21,151 bases of DNA from assembly GCA_052386975.1 (NCBI GenBank), contig JBQTJQ010000179.1, forward strand, positions 1 through 21,151. The letters are read 5' to 3'. This stretch comes from JACPFV01 sp052386975 (lineage in GTDB: Bacteria; Pseudomonadota; Gammaproteobacteria; Nevskiales; Nevskiaceae). A model generated the notes under the pieces. That model saw only the letters and a program-made list of their open reading frames with translations, did no database searches and had not been told where the DNA came from. The translations under genes and the position numbers were made by a program. Positions 7,056 to 15,278 of the stretch are shown piece by piece; position 1 is the first letter of the stretch; each line of letters opens with the position of its first letter.

Positions 7056-7799
7056 GTGAACGATGAAGCCCTGGTCCTGCCCATCGGCCGCGCCACCGCG
7101 CCGGTCGCCGCCGAGCCGGCGCTGCCGGATTACCTCGTGCGCCACTACGCCTGGGCCTACCTGTGGCCCGCCGCGGTCTGGTTCTTCGACCACCAGCCGA
7201 TCATCGACGCGATCCTGTTCGGCAATTACCGCCGCATCATGGACGCGACGCTGTGCCTGATGCGGCCCGCGGAGGCCGGCCGCACCCTGCAGATCACCGG
7301 CGTCTACGGCGAGTTGACCCCGACACTGGCGCGACACATCGCCGACCTGCACGTCATCGACGTCGCGCCGGTGCAGCTCGAGGCGGCGCAGCGCAAGCTC
7401 GCGGCCGTCGGCCGCAGCGCGCACCTGGCGCGCATGGACGCCGAATCGCTGCGTTACGCCGATGCCAGCTTCGACACGGCGCTGATGTTCCTGCTGCTGC
7501 ACGAGCTGCCGCCCGAGGCGCGCCGCCGCAGCCTGGCCGAGGCCGTGCGCGTGCTGCGGCCGGGCGGGCACCTGGTGATCGCCGAGTACGGCGAGAAGCG
7601 CCGTCACTTCTTCCATCGCTTCGCGCCGATGCGCTGGATCCTGGAACGGGCCGAGCCCTTCCTCGGCGGGTTCTGGCGCGAATCGCTGGTCGAGGTGCTG
7701 CGCGGGTGCGCCGCCGCGGTTGGGCGGCGCGTCGAGCTCGACGAGCAGGTTGACATCTTCGGCGGCTTCTACCGGGTGGCGCGCTTCCGGGTCGAGTAG
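7056..7799 (+). CDS. rquA: RquA-type rhodoquinone biosynthesis methyltransferase-like protein
   Basis: RquA uses SAM to convert ubiquinone to rhodoquinone, a low-potential membrane quinone that can serve anaerobic respiration. The 247-residue protein has a class I methyltransferase fold. RquA-like marks include the N-terminal block YLVRHYAWAYLWP (26-38), FFDHQPIIDAILFGNYRRIM (43-62), and VYGELTP (83-89) where UbiE-type enzymes have a Gly-rich E/DxGxGxG loop. These are followed by DVAPVQLEAAQRKL, LLLHELPPEARRR and VLRPGGHLVIAEYG. I chose GTG at 7056 because GAGGAG lies 8 bases upstream; an ATG at 7023 lacks such a site. An FNR-like box precedes it. It is convergent with the NapC-type cytochrome gene (10-bp gap). 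The call is from remembered family motifs; a generic methyltransferase is the alternative. Confidence 0.75.
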   Translation: MNDEALVLPIGRATAPVAAEPALPDYLVRHYAWAYLWPAAVWFFDHQPIIDAILFGNYRRIMDATLCLMRPAEAGRTLQITGVYGELTPTLARHIADLHVIDVAPVQLEAAQRKLAAVGRSAHLARMDAESLRYADASFDTALMFLLLHELPPEARRRSLAEAVRVLRPGGHLVIAEYGEKRRHFFHRFAPMRWILERAEPFLGGFWRESLVEVLRGCAAAVGRRVELDEQVDIFGGFYRVARFRVE

Positions 7800-7809
7800 G
7801 CGGGCGCGC

Positions 7810-8424
7810 TCACTCCATCGCCGGCGCGGCCTCGATCTGCGGCTCCTTGTGGGCGATGCCCTGGTGACAGTCGATGCAGGTCTTGTCCTTCTTCTCGAGC
7901 GCCGCCTTGTGCTTCTTCTGCGCGCTCTTGTCCTGCACCGCGAGGTCCATGTGGTCCATGGCGTGGCAGTTGCGGCACTCGCGCGAGTCGGTGGCGCGCA
8001 TCGAGGCCCAGACGCTTTCGGCCATCTCCTTGCGGTGCTCCTCGAACTTGGCCGGCGTGTCGATCTTGCCGAGGAAGTGGTGCGGCAGCTCGTTGAAGGT
8101 CGCACCGACCTTGCGTAGCAGCTTGGGGCCCCAGGATTTCGGAACGTGGCAGTCGGGGCAAGTCGCCCGCACGCCGGTGCGGTTGCTGTAGTGGCTCGTA
8201 TTCTGGTACTCGACGTAGACGTTGTCGCGCATCTCGTGGCACGAGATGCAGAAGGTTTCGGTGCTGGACATCTCCACCGCCGAAACGAACGCGGTTAACA
8301 GCACCGCGCCAGCGACGAGGGCGAGCACCGCGCCGAACGGAATGCCCAGCAGCCAGGGATTGCGCGGGGGGCGCCACAGCGCCGCCCAGAGGCGGGAACC
8401 GGGCTCGGGCGCGTCCGCGCTCAT
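7810..8424 (-). CDS. NapC/NirT/CymA-family tetraheme quinol dehydrogenase
   Basis: This is a membrane-anchored c-type cytochrome that takes electrons from membrane quinol and hands them to periplasmic redox partners. It has 204 residues. A single N-terminal membrane helix (about 24-50) is followed by four CxxCH heme sites at C59, C89, C150 and C183, with family landmarks such as ETFCISCHEM, YVEYQNTSHYSNRTGVRATCPDCHVP and CIDCHQGIAH. I chose ATG 8424 because GGAG is 6 bases upstream; a GTG 12 bases further out overlaps that site. It is third in a minus-strand cluster after the diheme cytochrome and the GAF protein. Next to rquA and mtrCAB it is best read as the CymA-like entry point for extracellular electron transfer. 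It could accept rhodoquinol, ubiquinol or menaquinol; this cannot be told from sequence. Confidence 0.93.
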   Translation of the reverse strand: MSADAPEPGSRLWAALWRPPRNPWLLGIPFGAVLALVAGAVLLTAFVSAVEMSSTETFCISCHEMRDNVYVEYQNTSHYSNRTGVRATCPDCHVPKSWGPKLLRKVGATFNELPHHFLGKIDTPAKFEEHRKEMAESVWASMRATDSRECRNCHAMDHMDLAVQDKSAQKKHKAALEKKDKTCIDCHQGIAHKEPQIEAAPAME

Positions 8425-8497
8425 GGCTTGCTCCACGGCGCCAGCTTGCGCTCAGGCGGCCTCGGACTGGGGCACCATCCCCCGTGGCGCCGGCGCA

Positions 8498-9148
8498 TCA
8501 GGCGCGCCACAGCGACGACGCCACCCAGTACACGATCAGCAGGCTCATCAAGCCGAGAACGCTGATCACCGCGACCGTCACTGCGGCTGCGGCGAACCGG
8601 CTGACGCGCCCCAGCGCGTCCAGAACGTCCTGGCTGTAATAGATGTTTTCGATCGAGTGCTGCAGGAAGTGCGCCGTTTCCTCCAGTGTCGCGCGGTCCT
8701 CCTCGGTGAACTCGCTTCCGCCTGTTTTGTTGAGCAGCTCGACGGCGCCGGAGGTCCGCTGGCCGTCGAGCGTCCTGATCGGGACGCACAGGATGCTGCG
8801 GGTCACGAAACCGGTCACGGAATCAGCCGTCTTGTGCGCTCCGGGCCGGGTTTCAAGCCCATGCAGGATGACCGGCTTGCCGGAGGTGACCACCCGTCCC
8901 ACCACCGAGTCGCCCCCCATCTCGACTTCGATCCCGCGCTCGGCGACATCGGTGCCGCACTTGAGCCATAGTTTCCCGGTCGAGGGGTCGACGATGAATA
9001 TGCCGCAGCGCTCGGCGCCGAGCATGCGCGTCATGACCTTGACGTAGAAATTCAGCAGCGGCGACCGGCCGCCACCGCTCCAGTCCGCATCGATGCGCTT
9101 GCGGCGCTTGCGCAGTTCGTCGATTTCCGAGCGCGTGTTTCGAGACAT
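8498..9148 (-). CDS. Membrane-anchored GAF-domain protein
   Basis: This 216-residue protein has a basic N-terminus (residues 5-20), a GAF domain from about 33 to 165 (RCGIFIVDPSTGKLWLK, GDSVVGRVVTSGKPV, RSILCVPIRTLDGQ, GAVELLNK, FTEEDRATLEE), and one C-terminal hydrophobic helix (about 185-212) ending SSLWRA. The GAF domain would be cytoplasmic and tail-anchored. GAF domains bind small ligands, cyclic nucleotides or heme, or sense redox state. No output domain (kinase, GGDEF, HTH) is attached. A GGGAGG ribosome site precedes the ATG. The gene lies between the diheme cytochrome and the NapC-type gene, an unusual position. I infer a sensory or regulatory role in the electron-transfer module; the ligand is unknown. 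Confidence 0.85.
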   Translation of the reverse strand: MSRNTRSEIDELRKRRKRIDADWSGGGRSPLLNFYVKVMTRMLGAERCGIFIVDPSTGKLWLKCGTDVAERGIEVEMGGDSVVGRVVTSGKPVILHGLETRPGAHKTADSVTGFVTRSILCVPIRTLDGQRTSGAVELLNKTGGSEFTEEDRATLEETAHFLQHSIENIYYSQDVLDALGRVSRFAAAAVTVAVISVLGLMSLLIVYWVASSLWRA

Positions 9149-9208
9149 TGGGCCTCCCGGGATCAGCGGTCCGCTCCGCGACGGACGCTCATCGCAAGTT
9201 GGATGGCA

Positions 9209-9817
9209 TCACTTGAAGCTCGCGTAGTAGTGCAGCAGCGCCTCCAGCTCCTCCGGCTTGAGCGGCTCGAACTTGGGTTTCATCTTCTCGGGCATCGGCC
9301 GCGCACCACTACGGAACTCCTCGAACGACGCCCGCAGGTACGGCGTCCACTGGCCGGCCAGGATGCCGGCATCGTCGTCGGCCAGCGTGCCGCCCTCGGA
9401 ATGGCACTTTTCGCAGGCCAGGTCGTGCCGCTGCTTGCCGCGCGCGGCCTTGGCCGCGTCGAACGGCTGCTTCGCCTTCACGAACGGCTCGCCGGCAAGG
9501 TCCTTGGCGACCGCGGCGACGTCGGCGTCGTTCAGCTTTGCGGTGATCGAGCACATGGTCGTCTTCGGCCGCTTCTTGTCGCCGGCGCGATACGCGGTCT
9601 CGGGACAGGGCCGCTTCTTGTCCTTGTAGGCCGCCAGCGTGTCGAGCAGGTATTGCTCGGAGAGACCGCCAATGCTGGGCACGTCCGACTCGGTGCTCGC
9701 GCCATCCTTGCCGTGGCAGTCGGCGCAGGCCTCGTCGGGCGCCGCGGCGGTCGAGGGGAGCGCGAACGCGAGCGCGAGCAGCGCAGCGGGAATCAGGGTG
9801 GCCGTTGTGTCCGCCAT
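9209..9817 (-). CDS. Periplasmic diheme c-type cytochrome (c4-like)
   Basis: This 202-residue protein has a signal peptide (MADTTATLIPAALLALAFALPSTAAA) and two class I cytochrome c domains with CADCH at C31 and CEKCH at C135. Candidate Met axial ligands are near M88 (KTTMCSI) and in ARPMPEKMKP near 175. The domain layout, GLSEQYLLDTLAAYKDKKRP and GQWTPYLRASFEEFRSG, is that of cytochrome c4-like or sulfide-dehydrogenase-like diheme proteins. AGGAGG precedes the ATG. It heads the minus-strand cluster and shares an FNR-like box with the divergent mtrC operon; a TATCCT hexamer sits at the predicted -10. I infer it ferries electrons between the NapC-type protein and MtrA or another terminal acceptor. 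Confidence 0.92.
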   Translation of the reverse strand: MADTTATLIPAALLALAFALPSTAAAPDEACADCHGKDGASTESDVPSIGGLSEQYLLDTLAAYKDKKRPCPETAYRAGDKKRPKTTMCSITAKLNDADVAAVAKDLAGEPFVKAKQPFDAAKAARGKQRHDLACEKCHSEGGTLADDDAGILAGQWTPYLRASFEEFRSGARPMPEKMKPKFEPLKPEELEALLHYYASFK

Positions 9818-9870
9818 GCGGAGCCTCCTGTTGTTGCGCTCAAGGATATGTACGGCCGGCCTCGGCGGAA

Positions 9871-9884
9871 TTGACCCAGGTCAA
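9871..9884. promoter_or_regulatory. Single FNR/Anr-like box serving two divergent electron-transfer operons
   Basis: TTGAC-CCAG-GTCAA is a perfect 5-bp palindrome between the diheme cytochrome (minus) and mtrC (plus). At -41.5 rightward, transcription starts at 9919 with CATGCT (9907-9912) as -10 and a 27-nt leader containing GAGG. At -41.5 leftward, it starts at 9836 with TATCCT (minus strand, 9843-9848) as -10 and a 19-nt leader containing AGGAGG. One dimer could therefore activate both directions. Confidence 0.85.
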
Positions 9885-9945
9885 TGACCCACGTGGGAGG
9901 CACCTCCATGCTTGGGCGTACAAGCCGAAAGACGCGAGGCGCCAG

Positions 9946-12189
9946 ATGACATTCGTCGCGCCGGGATCGAGCCGCAGATGGGCGTGGGCCGCCGCCTGTT
10001 GCCTGCTGCTTTCCGCATGCGCCGAGGACGGCAGCGACGGCGATGATGGCGCCGCCGGCCCGCCGGGTCCGCCGGGCGTCGGCGTGACGCTCGAGGCCGA
10101 CAGCCTCGCGTTCACGGTCGACGGCATCACCATCACCAGCCCGCCGGTGGTCGAGTTCACGCTGACCAACCAGGGCGGCGTGCGCTTCGCCGGGCTGGCC
10201 CAGGGGCAGATCCGTTTCACGCTCGCCAAGCTGGTGCCCGCCGCCGGCGGCAACCCGGCGTACTGGCAGAACTACATCAACCGGACCGAGACCAAGGGTG
10301 CCGGGGCCTGGGGCGCCGGCGGCACCGCGATCCAGGGAAACAGCGAGAGCAACGGCACGCTGGTGAACCACCTGGACGGCACCTACACCTACACGTTCGC
10401 CACCGACGTCACGGCCGTGACCAGCCCCATCGCGGTCAGCTGGCAGCCGGCGCTGACGCACCGCCTCGGCGTGCAGATCAGCGGCGGCGCGAACCCGGTG
10501 CCGGTGACCAACGCGACGTATGACTGGCGGCCGTCCGATGGCGCCACCAGCGGCATCGAGCGGCTCGACGTGGTGCAGACGGCCTCGTGCAACGAGTGCC
10601 ACAGCAAGCTGGCGCTGCACAGCGGCGGGCGGGTCGAGACGAAGTATTGCGTGACCTGCCACAACCCGGGCTCGGTCGACGCCAACAGCGGCAACGTCGT
10701 GGACTTCAAGGTCATGATCCACAAGATCCACCGCGGCGAGTTCCTGCCGAGCGTCGAGGCCGGCGGCGAGTACGCGATCTGGGGCTTCGGCGACGCCAAG
10801 CACGACTACTCGCACGTGGCGCTGCCGCAGGACATCCGCAACTGCACCAAGTGCCACGACGAGGCCGACGCGGCCACGCCGCAGGCTGGCCTGTGGAGCA
10901 CGCAGTACAGCGTCGAGGCCTGCGGCTCCTGCCACGACGACGTCGACTTCACGACCGGCGCGGGCCACACCAGCGGCGAGATCGTGGCGCAGAACGGCGA
11001 GTGCACCATCTGCCACGGCGCCGGCTTCGCCGCCAGCGCGGTCGAGGCGCACCTGATCCCGGACAAGGTCGCCGCCGTGAACTACGCGCTCAACCTCATC
11101 AGCGTCGCCAACACCGCGCCCGGCCAGTTCCCGGTGATCACCTACGAGGTGACCAACCCGACCGCCGGCAATTCGCGCTACAACGTCATGAGCGGCACCG
11201 ACCCGGCGTGGACCAACGGCTCGGTGTCGATCCTGCTCGGCTGGAACACCGGCGACCACACCAACCTCGGCAACGGCAGCGCCACCACGCCGGCCAGCGC
11301 GATCTCGCTGAACGGCCGCGCCGCCAGCAGCGGCAACAATGCCGCCCCGACCGCCAACCCCGACGGCACTTTCACCGTGACCTCGCTGCGGGCGGTGCCC
11401 GCCTCGCTGACCGGCAGCGGCGTCGCCGGCATGACCACGCGCGTCGGCGCCGACCACGACGGCGACGGCAGCTTCACCGACCGCGTGCCGGTCAAGAGCG
11501 TGGTCAAGTACTTCGCCATCACCGACGCGGCGCCGGTGGCGCGGCGCAGCGTGGTGGACATCGTCAACAACTGCGACGACTGCCACGACCAGCTGACGCT
11601 GCACGGCGAGAGCCGCACCGACGAGCCGCAGCTGTGCGTGATCTGCCACAACCCGCGCAACACCGACATCTCGCGGCGGCCGAAGAACGGCGACGGCACC
11701 GTCAACATCGCCGCGACGGTCGACGGACGCAAGGAGCAGTCCATCGACATGAAGCGCATGGTCCACTCGATCCACGCCGCGGCGAAGCGCGAGAACCCGT
11801 ACGTGGTCTACGGCTTCGGCGGCTCGGTCAACGACTTCAGCGGCGTCGGTTTCCCGGGTCTCCTCAACAACTGCCGCGCCTGCCACAAGGGCGACACCTT
11901 CACGCTGCCGCTGGCCTCGACCGCGCTGGCGAGCTCGATCGACACCGGCAACATCCTGGCCAATCCGGGCTACCTCGCCGACCAGACCGACGACCAGGTC
12001 ATCTCGCCGACGGCCGCGGTGTGCTCGGCCTGCCACGACAGCGGCGTCGCCCAGACCCACATGGAGCAGAACGGCGGGCAGTTCTCGATCCTGGTGACGA
12101 ACGTCAATAACAACGCCGAGACCTGCGAGGTCTGCCACGGTCCCGGCCGCATCGCCGACGTCACCGAGGTCCACTCGCTCACGCCATGA
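9946..12189 (+). CDS. mtrC: OmcA/MtrC-family decaheme outer-membrane lipoprotein cytochrome
   Basis: This is a cell-surface terminal reductase passing electrons to extracellular acceptors. The 747-residue protein has a lipoprotein signal (LLLSACAEDGS), then an Asp/Gly- and GPPGPPG-rich linker (near 30-45) common in this family. There are ten CxxCH motifs, split into two pentaheme groups: C215, C235, C300, C326, C353, and C543, C564, C643, C693, C727. The groups are separated by a beta-rich domain (about 370-530), matching the split-domain layout of MtrC. Heme contexts such as CVTCHNPGS, MIHKIHRGE, CVICHNPRN and MVHSIHAAA are family-typical. I chose ATG 9946 because GAGG precedes it and the lipobox fits; the upstream extension crosses the FNR box. 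Its stop overlaps mtrA by 4 bp. It is first gene of mtrCAB. Confidence 0.95.
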   Translation: MTFVAPGSSRRWAWAAACCLLLSACAEDGSDGDDGAAGPPGPPGVGVTLEADSLAFTVDGITITSPPVVEFTLTNQGGVRFAGLAQGQIRFTLAKLVPAAGGNPAYWQNYINRTETKGAGAWGAGGTAIQGNSESNGTLVNHLDGTYTYTFATDVTAVTSPIAVSWQPALTHRLGVQISGGANPVPVTNATYDWRPSDGATSGIERLDVVQTASCNECHSKLALHSGGRVETKYCVTCHNPGSVDANSGNVVDFKVMIHKIHRGEFLPSVEAGGEYAIWGFGDAKHDYSHVALPQDIRNCTKCHDEADAATPQAGLWSTQYSVEACGSCHDDVDFTTGAGHTSGEIVAQNGECTICHGAGFAASAVEAHLIPDKVAAVNYALNLISVANTAPGQFPVITYEVTNPTAGNSRYNVMSGTDPAWTNGSVSILLGWNTGDHTNLGNGSATTPASAISLNGRAASSGNNAAPTANPDGTFTVTSLRAVPASLTGSGVAGMTTRVGADHDGDGSFTDRVPVKSVVKYFAITDAAPVARRSVVDIVNNCDDCHDQLTLHGESRTDEPQLCVICHNPRNTDISRRPKNGDGTVNIAATVDGRKEQSIDMKRMVHSIHAAAKRENPYVVYGFGGSVNDFSGVGFPGLLNNCRACHKGDTFTLPLASTALASSIDTGNILANPGYLADQTDDQVISPTAAVCSACHDSGVAQTHMEQNGGQFSILVTNVNNNAETCEVCHGPGRIADVTEVHSLTP

Positions 12190-13139
12190 ACGCCGCCGGC
12201 GCCGGCGTGGTGCTGGCGCTGGTGCTGGCGGGCGCGCCGGCCGTCGCCGGTGCGCAGGCCCCCGAGCCGGAGGCGTTCTCGCCGTCGTCGTTCGCAACGA
12301 AAGGCGCCGATACCTGCCTGAAGTGCCACGACGAGGACTCGAAGTTCCCGGTCATGGACATCTTCAAGACGCCGCACGGCGCCAGGGCCGACGCGCGCAC
12401 GCCGTTCGGCGCCGGCGCCACGCAATGCGAGAGCTGCCACGGCGCGGGCGGCGAGCACGCGCGCAAGAAGAAAGTGGACGAGCCGCAAGGCCCGATCGGC
12501 ACCTTCGGCACAGACGCGAAGACGCCGCCGGAAGTCCAGGACCGCGCCTGCCTTGCCTGTCATTCCGGCGCGGCACGCCACGCCTGGGCCGGCAGCGAAC
12601 ACGAAAGCGCCGGCATCCCGTGCGCCGGCTGCCATGTGGTGCATGCCGCTGCCGATCCGGTGCGCGCGACGGCAACGCAGGCCGAGGCCTGCGGCGGCTG
12701 CCACGCGCGCGAGCGCGCCGCGTCGCTCGGCGCCTTCGCCCATCCGCTGCGCGACCGGCGCATGGCCTGCAGCGACTGCCACTCCGCGCACGGCAGCGCC
12801 GGCGACGCGCTGCTGGCCAAGGGCACGGTCAACGACACCTGCTTCACCTGCCACGCCGACAAGCGCGGGCCGTTCCTGTGGGAGCACGCGCCCGCCGCCG
12901 AGGATTGCTCGCTGTGCCACGCCTCGCACGGCTCGCCGCATCGCGCGCTGCTGGTGCAGCGCGCGCCGCTGCTGTGCCAGGGCTGCCATGCGCAGGCCGG
13001 CCATCCGAGCCTCGCGCTCGGGCCGGACCGCCTGGCGGCGGGTTCGCCCTCGGCCTTCCTGCTGGGCGGCAGCTGCGCCAACTGCCACTCGCAGGTGCAC
13101 GGCTCGAACCACCCGTCCGGCGCGGACCTCGGGCGATGA
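12186..13139 (+). CDS. mtrA: MtrA/DmsE-family decaheme periplasmic cytochrome
   Basis: This decaheme protein sits inside the MtrB porin and wires the periplasm to the surface cytochrome. It has 317 residues with a signal peptide (ending near AGAQA, 21-25) and ten CxxCH motifs at C44, C81, C122, C146, C169, C195, C219, C241, C264 and C297. MtrA/DmsE phrases include CESCHGAGGEHARK, CLACHSG, CSDCHSAHGS, NDTCFTCHADKRGPFLWEHAP and a final GGSCANCHSQVHGSNHPSG. The ATG overlaps the mtrC stop (ATGA) and its stop overlaps mtrB (ATGA), so all three are probably translationally coupled. A DMSO-reductase-type DmsE role is less likely because no molybdopterin reductase gene is nearby and an MtrC partner is. 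Confidence 0.96.
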   Translation: MNAAGAGVVLALVLAGAPAVAGAQAPEPEAFSPSSFATKGADTCLKCHDEDSKFPVMDIFKTPHGARADARTPFGAGATQCESCHGAGGEHARKKKVDEPQGPIGTFGTDAKTPPEVQDRACLACHSGAARHAWAGSEHESAGIPCAGCHVVHAAADPVRATATQAEACGGCHARERAASLGAFAHPLRDRRMACSDCHSAHGSAGDALLAKGTVNDTCFTCHADKRGPFLWEHAPAAEDCSLCHASHGSPHRALLVQRAPLLCQGCHAQAGHPSLALGPDRLAAGSPSAFLLGGSCANCHSQVHGSNHPSGADLGR

Positions 13140-15217
13140 GCGCCCGGCTCGCGGCACTCGCACTCGCGCTGCTCGCCCTCGCGGCGGCGGCGCAGGGGCC
13201 GGCGCCGGAGGCACCGGCCGCGCCGGAGGCGCCCGACACCAGCGGCTGGGTCTGCCGCTTCTGCCCGTTCGAGGACGGCGGGTCCGGCTGGCTCGAGCCG
13301 GCCGCTGGCTTTGTCTCGGACCGCTCGATTCGCTTCGGCGACTTCACCGGCCTGGGCGACGACGGCGCATTCCTGGCGCTCGACGGCGCGTGGCGCTATC
13401 GCGAGGCGGAATCCGCCTCGGCCTGGGACCTGCGCGTCGAGCATGCCGGGCTCGACTCGGGCGCGATCGCCGCGAGCGGCGGCCGCCAGGGCCAGTACCG
13501 CGTCTCGCTCGACTACGCGCTGCTCGAGCACCTGCGCGCGGACGACGCGCGCACGCCGTTCGGCGGCGACCTGAACCTGGGCCTGCCGGCGGGCTGGACC
13601 GCGGCCGGCTCGACCGGCGGCATGGCCGCGCTGGACGCGAGCCTGCGCACGTTCGAGGTGTCGCAGCGCCGCGTGCGCTCGGCCCTCGGCGCCGCGCTGA
13701 CGCCGCGGCCGGCGCTCGACCTGCGGTTCGACTGGCGGCGCGACGCGATCAGCGGCACCGGCACGGTCGGCGGATCGTTCATGACCCTGGCCAGCGAGCT
13801 GCCGCGGCCGCTCGACCAGACCCTCGACCGGGTCGACGCCTCGGCGGCGTACCGGCACGCGCGGCTGGGCCACGTGCAACTGGCGCTGGGCACGTCGTCC
13901 TTCGCCAACGACGTCGGCGGGCTGCGCTGGGACAACCCGTACAGCGGCCCGACCGCCGCGGCCCGCGACGGCCTGATGGCGCAGGCGCCGGACAATCGCG
14001 CGCGGCAGCTGAGCCTCGCGTTCGGCACGGCGCCGCAGGCGCGCGTGCAGCTGTCCGGCACGATCGCGAGCGGGCGCATGGAGCAGGACCAGCGCTTCCT
14101 GCCGGCGACGCTGAATCCGGACGAGGCGGTCGCGCTGCCGCGGGCCTCGCTCGACGGGCGCGTCGAGACCTTCCGCGCCAGCGCGCGCGCCGGCGTGCCG
14201 ATCGGGCGCGCGTACCGCGTGACCGCCGACGTGCTGCGCGACGAGCGCGACAACCAGACGCCGGTGGCGGCGTACACCCAGGTGGTCATGGACACGTTCA
14301 CCGGCGACGTGCGCGAGAACGCGCCGTTCGGCTACACGCGCACGCGCTGGCGGTTGGGCTTCGAGCGCCGTGCCAACCCGCGCTTCGGCGCCGGCGTCGA
14401 ACAGGATCGCCGCGAGCGCCGCCTGTTCGGCACGGCCTCGACCGACGAGCGCACGTTCTGGGGCCGGCTGCAGTGGCGGCCGCGCCCGGGCGCCGAGCTG
14501 CGCCTGAAGGCCTCGACCGCCGAGCGCAGCGGCGAGGAGTTTTCCGGCGCCGCCGGCGTGCCGCTGCAGAACGCGCTGATGCGCGCGTTCAACACCGCCG
14601 ACCGCGAGCGCGACGAGTTTCGCGCCGACGCCAGCCTGTCGCGGCCCGGAATGGTCGCCGCGTTCAACCTGGCCTGGGCCGACGAGCGCTATCCCGACGG
14701 CGCGGTCGGCCGCACCGACGGCGACGACCTCGGTTACGGCACCGACCTGATGGTCCAGCCGCGCGAGAACCTGTCGGTCAGCGCGTTCGCCTCGCACCTG
14801 CGGCAGGAGTCCGGGCAGGCCGGCAGCGAGGCCTTCGGCGCGCCGGACTGGTCGGCGCAGGTCGAGGACGCCACCGACGTCGGCGGCGTGCAGGTCGCAT
14901 GGCAGGGCCCGCGCCAGCTCGAGATCGGCGCCGGCTACACGGTGGCCCGCTCGGAGGGCGCGATCTCGATGCTGGCGGGGTCCGGCGCGAGCGGCTTCCC
15001 GCGGCTGCTGACGCGCTGGGACGACGCCCGCGTGTTCGCGCGCTACCCGCTGCGGCCCGGCCTGAGCCTGCGGCTCGACCTGGTGCGCGAGGTGTACGAC
15101 GCCAGCGACTGGGGGCAGGTCGGGCCCGACACCGTGCCGAACGTGTTGTTACTGGGGCAGGGCACGCAGAACGGCTCGGTGACGGCGGTCCTGCTCGCGG
15201 CGCACTGGCAGCTCTGA
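13136..15217 (+). CDS. mtrB: MtrB/PioB-family outer-membrane beta-barrel
   Basis: This is the barrel that sheathes MtrA and holds it against MtrC in the outer membrane. It has 693 residues, a signal peptide (MSARLAALALALLALAAAAQ), and near the mature N-terminus a CRFC motif (C40, C43). That CxxC pair is characteristic of MtrB proteins of metal-reducing bacteria. The rest is a long series of alternating amphipathic strands with many Arg/Asp turns (for example FRASARAGVPIGRAYRVTADV, RTRWRLGFERRANPRFGAG). The family usually has about 28 strands in 650-700 residues, which fits. The ATG overlaps the mtrA stop by 4 bp. The C-terminus (VLLAAHWQL) lacks the usual final Phe. Together with its neighbours it completes a porin-cytochrome conduit. 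Confidence 0.93.
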   Translation: MSARLAALALALLALAAAAQGPAPEAPAAPEAPDTSGWVCRFCPFEDGGSGWLEPAAGFVSDRSIRFGDFTGLGDDGAFLALDGAWRYREAESASAWDLRVEHAGLDSGAIAASGGRQGQYRVSLDYALLEHLRADDARTPFGGDLNLGLPAGWTAAGSTGGMAALDASLRTFEVSQRRVRSALGAALTPRPALDLRFDWRRDAISGTGTVGGSFMTLASELPRPLDQTLDRVDASAAYRHARLGHVQLALGTSSFANDVGGLRWDNPYSGPTAAARDGLMAQAPDNRARQLSLAFGTAPQARVQLSGTIASGRMEQDQRFLPATLNPDEAVALPRASLDGRVETFRASARAGVPIGRAYRVTADVLRDERDNQTPVAAYTQVVMDTFTGDVRENAPFGYTRTRWRLGFERRANPRFGAGVEQDRRERRLFGTASTDERTFWGRLQWRPRPGAELRLKASTAERSGEEFSGAAGVPLQNALMRAFNTADRERDEFRADASLSRPGMVAAFNLAWADERYPDGAVGRTDGDDLGYGTDLMVQPRENLSVSAFASHLRQESGQAGSEAFGAPDWSAQVEDATDVGGVQVAWQGPRQLEIGAGYTVARSEGAISMLAGSGASGFPRLLTRWDDARVFARYPLRPGLSLRLDLVREVYDASDWGQVGPDTVPNVLLLGQGTQNGSVTAVLLAAHWQL

Positions 15218-15224
15218 GACCTGC

Positions 15225-15238
15225 TTGACGCAGGTCAA
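15225..15238. promoter_or_regulatory. FNR/Anr-like box without an evident target gene
   Basis: TTGAC-GCAG-GTCAA is identical to the hsp20 box but lies 7 bp after the mtrB stop and before the end of a convergent gene. No good -10 falls at the class II distance in either direction (GATCCG rightward, CGCCGC leftward). It may be an orphan or decoy site, or drive an unannotated RNA. Confidence 0.6.
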
Positions 15239-15278
15239 TGCCGCGGTCGCGGCGGCGCGTGATCCGCCGGGCGCCGTG

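Noticed and set aside
7056..7799. UbiE/UbiG-type ubiquinone methyltransferase
   Set aside because: The usual Gly-rich E/DxGxGxG SAM loop is replaced by VYGELTP, and the N-terminal YAWAYLWP/FGNYRR blocks are those I associate with RquA.
10030..10080. Collagen-like GPPGPPG stretch as a novel feature
   Set aside because: Such Gly-Pro-Pro linkers after the lipoprotein signal are common in OmcA/MtrC-family cytochromes.
9793..12297. 834-codon minus-strand open frame opposite mtrC
   Set aside because: It has no recognisable domain, is His/Arg/Val-rich, and lies wholly antisense to a decaheme cytochrome with ten CxxCH motifs. Long antisense frames are expected in such GC-rich DNA.
12560..14797. 745-codon minus-strand open frame opposite mtrA/mtrB
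   Set aside because: Arg/Ala-rich shadow of the porin and cytochrome genes, with no start context or domain.
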